A DNA stretch of 20,537 nt from a virus. Positions 15,073 through 20,023 of this stretch are shown in pieces. The notes under the pieces are model-generated. The model did no database searches and was not told the origin of the DNA. It saw only the letters and a list, made by a program, of their open reading frames with translations. Location: IMG/VR virus record IMGVR_UViG_3300048527_000014, positions 1 to 20,537 of that record; one strand, given 5' to 3'. Each line of letters begins with the position of its first letter. The stretch's first letter is position 1. Made by a program: the position numbers and the translations under genes.

Positions 15073-15194
15073 TACTTAGGCCCGCTAACTTTAACGCCGC
15101 TGGATTTAGCACCGCCAACCTTGGCAGGTTTAACAGCTTTCACTGTTTTAACCGAAGCCTTAGCTGGAGCTTTTTCTACGTTGTCTTGAGTCAT
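15072..15194 (-). CDS. 40-residue Lys/Ala/Val-rich peptide
   Basis: This very short frame begins MTQDNVEKAPAKASVKTVKA and ends SGVKVSGPK. It resembles histone-H1-like or translocation-type Lys/Pro/Ala tails. It fills the interval between two genes: its start lies just past the stop of the 67-residue gene, preceded by GGAAGGATG, and its stop overlaps the next ATG. Expression is likely from this packing. Confidence 0.6.
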   Translation of the reverse strand: MTQDNVEKAPAKASVKTVKAVKPAKVGGAKSSGVKVSGPK

Positions 15195-15211
15195 GATTAA
15201 ATCATCCTTCC
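15192..15211 (-). repeat. 20-bp direct repeat, copy 1 (pairs with 15398-15417)
   Basis: The sequence CATGATTAAATCATCCTTCC occurs identically at 15192-15211 and 15398-15417. On the minus strand it encodes GRMI-stop of one gene, supplies the GGAAGG ribosome-binding site, and contains the ATG of the next gene. It includes the near-palindrome ATGATT-A-AATCAT. Confidence 0.85.
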
Positions 15212-15400
15212 ACGAGTTTTACCTTTAACACAGCAACCATCACCACGAGATGAAGCTGAACCACCTTTAGCCATCTTCTTAACTTTACCACCTTTTTTCA
15301 TGCCTAACATTTTAGCAACGATTGTTTTGTCATGTAGACCTTCAATTCCTGTCATGCCTTTACCAACTAGGTCATTTAGTGCTCCAATTTTTAACCCCAT
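15197..15400 (-). CDS. small basic protein ending in GKT(R/K)GRMI
   Basis: The 67-residue protein has a short helical start (MGLKIGALNDLVGKGMTGIE), then GMKKGGKVKKMAKGGS, and ends GDGCCVKGKTRGRMI. The last 12 or so residues are shared with the next gene upstream (GGGCEVRGKTKGRMI), so the two are partial paralogues by duplication of the 3' end. The Cys residues near the end are conserved in both and might bind metal or form disulfides. Function unknown. Confidence 0.65.
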   Translation of the reverse strand: MGLKIGALNDLVGKGMTGIEGLHDKTIVAKMLGMKKGGKVKKMAKGGSASSRGDGCCVKGKTRGRMI

Positions 15401-15417
15401 GATTAAATCATCCTTCC
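15398..15417 (-). repeat. 20-bp direct repeat, copy 2
   Basis: This is the second exact copy of the repeat at 15192-15211. It lies at the junction between the 135-residue and 67-residue genes and serves the same stop/ribosome-binding/start role. Confidence 0.85.
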
Positions 15418-15810
15418 TTTAGTTTTACCGCGAACTTCGCAGCCACCGCCACGAGCCATACATTTAGCTTTAACAGAGCCACCTTTTTTCTTACTGTCAG
15501 GTGTCAAGGCCTGTTTGATTTTGCGAGGGATATACATCATTGTATCGCGTACTGCTTTAGCATCAGCTTCATTCTTTGCTGTTTCGCGTTTGGCTGTATC
15601 CTCGTAACCTTTGTTTGTCATAGCGCTTTGTTTACGGTCTTCTTGGCTGCCCATGGCAACTGTTTTACCGCCTTCTTCATACCGTTTAACCTTACCACCT
15701 TTTTTAAGCGCTGATAGGTCAGTTTTCTTACCGCCGTGCATTTGTTTATCGTGCATACCAATGGCTTTTTTAGCCATCTTTTTGTCCATCTTAATATCTT
15801 CGTGTTTCAT
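15403..15810 (-). CDS. Lys/Gly-rich protein with KKGG motifs
   Basis: The 135-residue protein is highly charged. It contains MHDKQMHGGKKTDLSALKKG, KVKRYEEGGKTVAMGSQEDR, a helical KRETAKNEADAKAVRDTM segment, PRKIKQALTPDSKKKGGSV and the terminal GGGCEVRGKTKGRMI. Two KKGG motifs are present. It has an AAGGAAC ribosome-binding site. The C-terminus is duplicated in the next gene downstream. Function is unknown; virion-packaged DNA-binding protein is one possibility. Confidence 0.68.
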   Translation of the reverse strand: MKHEDIKMDKKMAKKAIGMHDKQMHGGKKTDLSALKKGGKVKRYEEGGKTVAMGSQEDRKQSAMTNKGYEDTAKRETAKNEADAKAVRDTMMYIPRKIKQALTPDSKKKGGSVKAKCMARGGGCEVRGKTKGRMI

Positions 15811-15823
15811 GATAGTTCCTTTA

Positions 15824-16207
15824 TTAGCACTTCCATCGTTTTAGTGAAGCTGCTTTGCGGGTTGGTTTACCGTTCTCATCTTTCATAGGACCTGGCATAC
15901 CTGACATACGCGCACAGAATGATTTTTTACGAGGGCCACCTTCTGGTTGAGGAGCTTTTAGATTAGAGCCTGTAGCCGCATTATACTTAGCACGACCTTT
16001 AGCTGTTAACCCAGCACCTTTATCAGTAGATAGTTTCTCACCACGTCCAACGGCTAATGATACACCGCCTTTTTTGAACGCTTTACCTTTATCAGCTTGG
16101 TTAAACTCTTTTGCTACTTTAGTAGGAATACCTACCTTTTTAGCAAATTTAGGGTTATGCGCCGCCGCTGCCATTAGCTTTGCTTGTGGTTTAGATTTAC
16201 TAGGCAT
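15824..16207 (-). CDS. small basic protein, DUF6321-like
   Basis: The 127-residue protein contains KLMAAAAHNPKFAKKVGIP, AFKKGGVSLAVGRGEKLS, the core GLTAKGRAKYNAATGSNLKA, then RKKSFCARMSGMPGPMKDEN and KPTRKAASLKRWKC at the C-terminus. The GRAKYN-TGSNLKAP and SFCARMSGMPGPM elements match my recollection of DUF6321-type proteins, common in environmental phages and of unknown function. Two Cys residues and many Lys/Arg are conserved-looking. A strong AAGAGGAAA ribosome-binding site precedes the ATG. Confidence 0.7.
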   Translation of the reverse strand: MPSKSKPQAKLMAAAAHNPKFAKKVGIPTKVAKEFNQADKGKAFKKGGVSLAVGRGEKLSTDKGAGLTAKGRAKYNAATGSNLKAPQPEGGPRKKSFCARMSGMPGPMKDENGKPTRKAASLKRWKC

Positions 16208-16210
16208 CTG

Positions 16211-16408
16211 TTATTTCCTCTTAAGCCAGCTTTGTACAGTCTTAGTCTCGTATATACGGATAATAGACCATACAATAGATAACGCAGCTGCGATAGATGG
16301 TAAAATTTTAATTAATGTACCCAAAGCAATTCCAATCGAAGTCCAATCAAAAACATGCTTTGTATGCTCATTGATATTATCTAAATATTCTTGTATCTGT
16401 CTAATCAT
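16211..16408 (-). CDS. small membrane protein, holin-like
   Basis: This 65-residue protein has an amphipathic N-terminal helix (MIRQIQEYLDNINEHTKHVF), one long or two short hydrophobic segments (residues about 24-51, IGIALGTLIKILPSIAAALSIVW) and a basic C-terminus (KRK). Size and topology suit a small holin or antiholin, but it is 10 kb from the lysis cassette, among basic virion-type genes. It could be a second holin, a regulator of lysis timing, or an unrelated membrane peptide. Confidence 0.6.
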   Translation of the reverse strand: MIRQIQEYLDNINEHTKHVFDWTSIGIALGTLIKILPSIAAALSIVWSIIRIYETKTVQSWLKRK

Positions 16409-16412
16409 GATA

Positions 16413-16706
16413 TTACCCGTAAATTACTGTAATGCCTGTAGGTGCTACAGAAGCAGATGTGTACCATACACCATCAGGAAATAAAATACCTTCACCTGGT
16501 AAGATTACGTTAGTCATATTAGAGTTTGCACCTGTATCAAGTTCTAATAATACAGTACCGCCTGAAGCATCTAAAAACTTAGCCATTCCTGCACCAGCAC
16601 CGCCAGTAATAACAACGGATTTAATACGTACTCGTCCTGAAATTAGTGCTTGGTTTGTTTGTGTTCCGCCAGTATGGGCACTTTTTACATCATATTGCAT
16701 TGCCAT
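16413..16706 (-). CDS. small virion-type beta protein
   Basis: The 97-residue protein begins MAMQYDVKSAHTGGTQTNQA and has alternating hydrophobic strands (VRIKSVVITGGAGAG, GGTVLLELDTG, NVILPGEGILFPDGVW, GITVIYG). The pattern is that of a single beta-sandwich domain, as in minor capsid or tail accessory proteins. It has a strong TAAGGAGA ribosome-binding site. It follows a UUCG hairpin, so it may begin a new transcription segment. Confidence 0.7.
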   Translation of the reverse strand: MAMQYDVKSAHTGGTQTNQALISGRVRIKSVVITGGAGAGMAKFLDASGGTVLLELDTGANSNMTNVILPGEGILFPDGVWYTSASVAPTGITVIYG

Positions 16707-16720
16707 AATTAATCTCCTTA

Positions 16721-16745
16721 GATTTTAAAGCGGGGCCGAAGCCCC
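16721..16745 (-). terminator. UUCG hairpin, weak intrinsic terminator or attenuator
   Basis: On the minus strand GGGGC-TTCG-GCCCC (16732-16745) forms a five-pair stem with a very stable UUCG loop, followed by GCTTTAAAATC. The T-run is short, so partial termination or RNA 3'-end stabilisation is more likely than full stop. It lies between two virion-type genes. Confidence 0.55.
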
Positions 16746-16753
16746 TAGATTAA

Positions 16754-17227
16754 TTAAGCAGTGAATGATGTAGGAACGTATGTACCATCTGATTGACGTA
16801 CACCGTATTTAATTACTAGTACACCTGCACCTGCGCTTAATGTAGCACCTGTGTATGTAACGATAGCATCTGATGTACCAACGTTAGCCCACACTGCTGT
16901 AGCTGCGTCAGAAGCTGGGACTAATTCTAAGACACCTGCGGTACCTGTAGTAATCGTAGCTGCTGCTGAAGCTGTACCGTTAATTAGAACAGTAAATGTA
17001 CCTGAAGTACCTGATGTAAATGTTGTTGTTTGATATAAATCAATACCAAAAATAATTGAGCCAGCTGGTAAAGCAAATGCACGAGTAGCAGCTGTGTCGT
17101 TATATGCAACGACTGCGTTTTGTGCTGATTGTGTAAAACCTACGTTACGGATTGTGCCAGCAGTAGTGCCTGTGGTATTCTTAACAGTGCCCAATAACCA
17201 TGAGCCTAAATGTGTAGCTAGAGCCAT
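16754..17227 (-). CDS. virion-type beta-rich protein
   Basis: I start this gene at the ATG at 17227 (MALATHLGSWLLGTVKNTTG), which has an AAAGGAAA ribosome-binding site. An in-frame start 36 bases upstream would add MVRRTFCIKEIK but has no such signal and overlaps an inverted repeat. The 157-residue product has FALPAGSIIFGIDLYQTTTF, TFTVLINGTASAAATI and ending VLVIKYGVRQSDGTYVP, suggesting one or two beta domains. Its position at the head of the tail/adaptor block suggests a virion protein, such as decoration or fibre base. No family is recognised. Confidence 0.72.
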   Translation of the reverse strand: MALATHLGSWLLGTVKNTTGTTAGTIRNVGFTQSAQNAVVAYNDTAATRAFALPAGSIIFGIDLYQTTTFTSGTSGTFTVLINGTASAAATITTGTAGVLELVPASDAATAVWANVGTSDAIVTYTGATLSAGAGVLVIKYGVRQSDGTYVPTSFTA

Positions 17228-17253
17228 TTTAATTTCCTTTATGCAAAAAGTTC

Positions 17254-17296
17254 TTCTTACCATCTTTGCATCGTCTGCTGGGGCAGCTGGTAAGAA
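17254..17296. repeat. 9-bp inverted repeat with internal hairpin
   Basis: TTCTTACCA (17254-17262) and TGGTAAGAA (17288-17296) are perfect inverted repeats. Inside them is a CTGC-TGGG-GCAG hairpin (17275-17286). It lies between the divergent HNH gene and the structural gene at 17227. No T-run follows on either strand, so it is not a simple terminator; it could be a protein-binding site or mRNA leader structure. Confidence 0.6.
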
Positions 17297-17364
17297 TATG
17301 TATTCCCAGATAGTTGTTTTATACTTGATTTTTTGTTATTACGCAAGTAGTTAATGGAGAAAGA

Positions 17365-17697
17365 ATGCCGTATAAAGACCCTGAAAAGAAACGTGCTTAT
17401 GCAAGGGAGCGGTATAAAGCTAACCCTAAGCCAAGTATTAATAGAGCTAAAAAAAGTAGGCAACGACAACGAGCGCAGTTTGCCGAGTTTAAATCCCGAC
17501 TGTCATGCAGTAAATGCGGCGAATCCCATCCAGCCACATTAGATTTTCACCATCATACCCCACACCCCGATAACGCTAAAATAAACGACTTAGTTCGTGC
17601 AGGTAGGATTAGTTTTGCTATTGAAGAAATAATGAATAAATGTATTGTGTTGTGCAGTAATTGCCATAGAAAGCATCACTGGGAAGAAAGGGCGTAG
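17365..17697 (+). CDS. HNH endonuclease, homing-type
   Basis: This is the only plus-strand gene. The 110-residue protein has a basic N-terminus (MPYKDPEKKRAYARERYKAN, then KKSRQRQR) and a zinc-stabilised HNH fold: CSKCG (Cys48, Cys51), LDFHHH (His62-64), CIVLCSNCHRKHH (Cys97, Cys100, Asn99, His104-105). This matches free-standing HNH proteins common in phages. GGAGAAAGAATG gives a good ribosome-binding site. A weak TATACT (17320-17325) might serve as -10. It faces the pqqA cassette convergently. It is probably a mobile nuclease that cuts related genomes lacking it. Confidence 0.88.
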   Translation: MPYKDPEKKRAYARERYKANPKPSINRAKKSRQRQRAQFAEFKSRLSCSKCGESHPATLDFHHHTPHPDNAKINDLVRAGRISFAIEEIMNKCIVLCSNCHRKHHWEERA

Positions 17698-17701
17698 ATT
17701 T

Positions 17702-17776
17702 GGTAGTTGGTACATGTAACGCAGAAAGCCGAAAAACTCGTTACTTACTACATCCTCTAGTGTCGGCTTAACCACC
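17702..17776 (-). ncRNA. candidate structured RNA with H-type pseudoknot
   Basis: On the minus strand GGTGGTT (17770-17776) can pair with AACTACC (17702-17708). Directly next to it AAGCCGA (17763-17769) pairs with TCGGCTT (17726-17732). GTAACG (17739-17744) lies inside that loop and pairs with CGTTAC (17716-17721) outside it, which makes a pseudoknot. The outer helix contains a G-U pair on the minus strand that would be an A-C mismatch on the plus strand, favouring minus-strand RNA. Stems of this length can arise by chance, and an open frame also crosses here. No known RNA family is recognised. Confidence 0.35.
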
Positions 17777-17778
17777 CT

Positions 17779-17831
17779 AAAAAAACCTCTCAGCGTTTGT
17801 CTCTATACTAGCAGTCCATTGACGAGAGAGG
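17779..17831 (-). terminator. probable terminator of the pqqA transcript
   Basis: On the minus strand CCTCTC (17826-17831) pairs with GAGAGG (17786-17791), followed immediately by seven Ts (17779-17785). The loop is long, about 34 bases. A further GTTTG (17858-17862) can pair with CAAAC (17795-17799) inside that loop, giving a more compact, pseudoknot-like fold. The T-run directly after the stem supports termination. Confidence 0.5.
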
Positions 17832-17873
17832 CCATGTTCGGCGAGGAACCCCCAGCCCAAACAAATTATACTA

Positions 17874-17945
17874 TTACTTGTTCATTACGTACATAGTAAC
17901 TTCAAAGCCAAAACGCATTTCAGTAGCAGCTGGTTTAGTCCACAT
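17874..17945 (-). CDS. pqqA: PqqA, pyrroloquinoline quinone precursor peptide
   Basis: This 23-codon gene begins MWTKPA, contains RFGFEVTMY and ends VMNK. Its length equals that of Klebsiella-type PqqA, and the two residues that become PQQ are in the right places, Glu15 and Tyr19 in the E-V-T-M-Y core. In the known pathway PqqE (with chaperone PqqD) crosslinks the Glu and Tyr side chains, PqqF/G-type proteases release them, and PqqB and PqqC finish the cofactor. None of these enzymes is in the window, so the phage would rely on the host. AGGAG lies seven to eight bases before the ATG. Promoter-like boxes lie upstream and a terminator-like structure downstream, and it sits between tRNAs and an HNH gene like a moron. 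PQQ serves periplasmic dehydrogenases such as methanol dehydrogenase. Confidence 0.92.
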   Translation of the reverse strand: MWTKPAATEMRFGFEVTMYVMNK

Positions 17946-17967
17946 AGTAATTCTCCTGGTTTAATTA

Positions 17968-18024
17968 GTGTACTGGATGTACACCATAAGTGTATTTATA
18001 CGCCTATTTATAAACTACACCATA
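17968..18024 (-). promoter_or_regulatory. pqqA leader: two TATAAATA boxes, direct repeats and a hairpin
   Basis: On the minus strand, TATAAATA occurs twice, at 18005-18012 and 17993-18000, flanked by two copies of TATGGTGTA at 18016-18024 and 17980-17988. A six-pair hairpin GTGTAC-ATCCA-GTACAC (17968-17984) lies between the boxes and the ribosome-binding site. TATAAATA equals the T4-type late promoter core, and no convincing -35 is present. Which box acts is unknown. Confidence 0.45.
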
Positions 18025-18040
18025 CGTAAAATCATGAATT

Positions 18041-18129
18041 TGGCGGAAGGATGGCAGAATCGAACTCCTGGCCTTTCGGCTCCATCTGTATTCAAAGCAG
18101 AGGTGACATCCCAGGTCACATAACCTTCC
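18041..18129 (-). tRNA. serine-type tRNA, anticodon UGA, irregular cloverleaf
   Basis: The 89-base element has an encoded CCA, discriminator G73 and GGAAGG...CCTTCC acceptor arms, as in bacterial serine and selenocysteine tRNAs. A long variable arm (GCC-GAAA-GGC) marks class II. The anticodon loop TTTGAAT gives UGA, reading UCN serine codons. The D-arm can form GTGAC/GTCAC, longer than usual. The acceptor arms are eight bases with one T-T mismatch, the anticodon stem has a C-A mismatch at its base, and the T-stem (AGGAG/CTGCC) has two mismatches. It may be an unusual functional tRNA or a decaying one. Confidence 0.62.
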
Positions 18130-18133
18130 GTAG

Positions 18134-18211
18134 TGGTCTCAGTGGCTGGATTTGAACCAACGATATCTCGGTTCCAAACCGAGTGACTTAACCAAACTAG
18201 CCTACACTGAG
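18134..18211 (-). tRNA. tRNA-Pro (UGG)
   Basis: All arms pair well: acceptor CTCAGTG/CACTGAG, D-stem GGCT/AGTC, anticodon stem CTCGG/CCGAG with loop TTTGGAA (anticodon UGG), and T-stem GTTGG/CCAGC with loop TTCAAAT. Discriminator A73 and encoded CCA are present, as is the C1-G72 pair typical of bacterial tRNA-Pro. It lies four bases upstream of the serine-type tRNA, on the same strand, and its 5' end abuts the U-tract of the capsid gene terminator. Confidence 0.93.
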
Positions 18212-18240
18212 AAAACAAAAAGGGCCACATAAAGTGGCCC
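18209..18240 (-). terminator. intrinsic terminator after the major capsid gene
   Basis: On the minus strand GGGCCAC-TTTAT-GTGGCCC (18222-18240) is a perfect seven-pair GC-rich stem followed by TTTTTGTTTTC. It lies about 20 bases past the capsid stop codon. It should end the capsid transcript and protect its 3' end, while read-through would produce the tRNAs and pqqA. Confidence 0.88.
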
Positions 18241-18259
18241 CCTTATTACCTAATGCTTA

Positions 18260-19168
18260 TTAAGCACCAGGAGAGCCGTACATACCTAACGGGTCTGAAT
18301 AACCGAAGCTATAACGCTCACGAGCTTTATAACGAACGTTACCTGTATCAAAATCACCGTCCATACTGTTTTGCAACGGAGTACGTACAAAGTGTTTCAT
18401 ACCGTTTGGTACATCTGTAGTCAAGAACCAAGCGTTGTTGTCGGTCAAGAAGTGGTTAATTGTGTAACCTTCTGGAATTGAACCGTTGTTTTCAATCGCG
18501 TTGATATCATTGTCTGTAGTACCCACACGAAGCTTAGTTTCCAACAAACGTGTTGCAACGAATTGCAATGCTGGTGGAACGATAAGTTTCTTAGGTTTAG
18601 CTGCAATCAATAGACCACGTTCATCAGTCCAAGCTGCGATTTGAATAACTGCATTTTCCAATGAAGTTTCGTTCAAGTCAGCTGCAACTGTTGGTGTGTT
18701 GCTATTAGTGCCACCGTTAACAAGTGTATGAGCAGTAGAGAATAGTGAAACACCATCGCCGCCAACATAGGCACCGTTGAAGCCGTTATTCAATACAGCA
18801 GCTGCTTTAACTTGTTTTGTGTACGCCATAGCGCGAGCCAATGCTTTAGTATAACGAGCTGATAATGAATCATACAAGTTATCTTCAACAGCTTCTTCAG
18901 TTAAGCTGAAGCCGTAAGCAATTGTTTCGTGGTTGTAGCGAGCTGTCCATGCTTCTTGAGCATTGTCATAAGCGATGGCTTGGCCTTCGTTTTTAACAGG
19001 TGCTGCTGAGAAGCCAGACAATTTTGTTTCTTCTTCGAAGGAACGTTCTGAAGTCTCTGTATCGTAGATTTCAGTATGTTCTTCACCGTATCGTGCATAC
19101 TCCAAACCGAACAAAGCGTTCAAGCCTGGGAGCAACTCTTTCAGTAATTGTGCGCGTGAAATAGCCAT
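18260..19168 (-). CDS. major capsid protein, HK97-fold type
   Basis: The 302-residue protein starts MAISRAQLLKELLPGLNALF followed by GLEYARYGEEHTEIYDTETS. The middle has YGFSLTEEAVEDNLYDSLSA and AYTKQVKAAAVLNNGF, then SLFSTAHTLVNGGTNSN, ending YKARERYSFGYSDPLGMYG. This is the Mu gpT-like major capsid type widespread in aquatic phages: N-arm, spine helix, then the P- and A-domains in order. Length is normal for the family. Unlike the K/G-rich genes, its codons look biased for high expression, and it is followed by the strongest terminator in the window. The upstream neighbour is a decoration-like protein. Confidence 0.88.
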   Translation of the reverse strand: MAISRAQLLKELLPGLNALFGLEYARYGEEHTEIYDTETSERSFEEETKLSGFSAAPVKNEGQAIAYDNAQEAWTARYNHETIAYGFSLTEEAVEDNLYDSLSARYTKALARAMAYTKQVKAAAVLNNGFNGAYVGGDGVSLFSTAHTLVNGGTNSNTPTVAADLNETSLENAVIQIAAWTDERGLLIAAKPKKLIVPPALQFVATRLLETKLRVGTTDNDINAIENNGSIPEGYTINHFLTDNNAWFLTTDVPNGMKHFVRTPLQNSMDGDFDTGNVRYKARERYSFGYSDPLGMYGSPGA

Positions 19169-19181
19169 ATTATATTACTCC

Positions 19182-20003
19182 TTAAGCCAAGTTATAGCGA
19201 TGAACGCCAAAGTTCGTTTTTACCAATGCTTCTGGTGTTTGAACCAAAGCAACCGTGCCAGAAACTGTAGCTGTTGATGCTGTTACAGTTAATGTAGTAC
19301 TACCTGTTGTAGTAACAGTTGATGCAGCTGTCAAGCTAGAGCCTGTAAATTGCAATTGACCGTTAATTACGTTGTATACATCAGTACCGATTGGTAAGTA
19401 TGTACCTACTGGTAGACCAGAAACAACCAATGAAGTTGTACCTGTACCTGACACATATGTACCACCTGTTGAGATTTGTGAGTCTGGAACTAATTGCAAC
19501 ACACGGAACCCAGCAGTAGTAGCAGCGGCAGCGGCAGCAGCAACAACACCAGTTGAAGCATCACCATTTGAAGCTGAACCTGTCTGTGTACCACATACTA
19601 CGTTACCACCAACTAACAATTGTGAGAATGATGCAACAACAGTTGAAGAAGCTGAAGCAGTAGCAACAACTTGTAATACAACATCTGGGTCATCCACAAC
19701 GATTGCAGTAATATCACCAGCAGTTACATTACCTGGGTAGTATTGTGCGTATAAACGCTGTTTAGTAGTTGGGTTAGTGTAATAACAACCAGCAAAATAA
19801 CCAATAATAGTATTAGTTGAGTTAACTGGAAGTGTTGCTGCTACTACAGTGCCAGAAGACAATGTAACAGGTGCGCCATAGTAAATAGCTGTACCGTAGT
19901 TGTAAGCGATAGGTAGGTTACGTGTTGAACCTGCATATACTTGACCACCGATAAGATTTACAGGCTTAAAGCCATAAGCGGCTGAAATTGTAGGATAAGC
20001 CAT
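19182..20003 (-). CDS. capsid decoration/structural protein
   Basis: The 273-residue protein begins MAYPTISAAYGFKPVNLIGG then QVYAGSTRNLPIAYNYGTAI, an N-terminus shared by proteins lying just before the capsid gene in many aquatic phages. A Gly/Ala/Thr/Ser-rich region follows, with an alanine run around residue 155-163 and a beta-rich C-terminus (TTTGSTTLTVTASTATVSGT). A head decoration or accessory shell protein is the likely role by position and composition. The distance to the capsid start is about a dozen bases, so they are probably cotranscribed and expressed at similar levels. Confidence 0.75.
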   Translation of the reverse strand: MAYPTISAAYGFKPVNLIGGQVYAGSTRNLPIAYNYGTAIYYGAPVTLSSGTVVAATLPVNSTNTIIGYFAGCYYTNPTTKQRLYAQYYPGNVTAGDITAIVVDDPDVVLQVVATASASSTVVASFSQLLVGGNVVCGTQTGSASNGDASTGVVAAAAAAATTAGFRVLQLVPDSQISTGGTYVSGTGTTSLVVSGLPVGTYLPIGTDVYNVINGQLQFTGSSLTAASTVTTTGSTTLTVTASTATVSGTVALVQTPEALVKTNFGVHRYNLA

Positions 20004-20023
20004 AAAATACTCCTAATTTAAAT

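Noticed and set aside
16754-17263. Longer N-terminus for the structural gene, beginning MVRRTFCIKEIK.
   Set aside because: The extension lacks a ribosome-binding site, while the internal ATG at 17227 has a good one.
17590-17775. A minus-strand frame antisense to the HNH gene end, starting VKPTLEDVVSNEFFGFLRY.
   Set aside because: The first part looks protein-like, but the frame runs antisense through the HNH active-site region, has a poor start signal and follows a terminator. I kept it only as an alternative reading of the RNA candidate.
17225-17873. Group I intron or tmRNA containing the HNH gene.
   Set aside because: I found no group I core segments, no interrupted gene joining across the region and no tmRNA-type ends. 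The HNH gene appears free-standing.
18015-18230. A 71-residue minus-strand frame across the tRNAs.
   Set aside because: It is a chance frame through two tRNA genes and the terminator hairpin.
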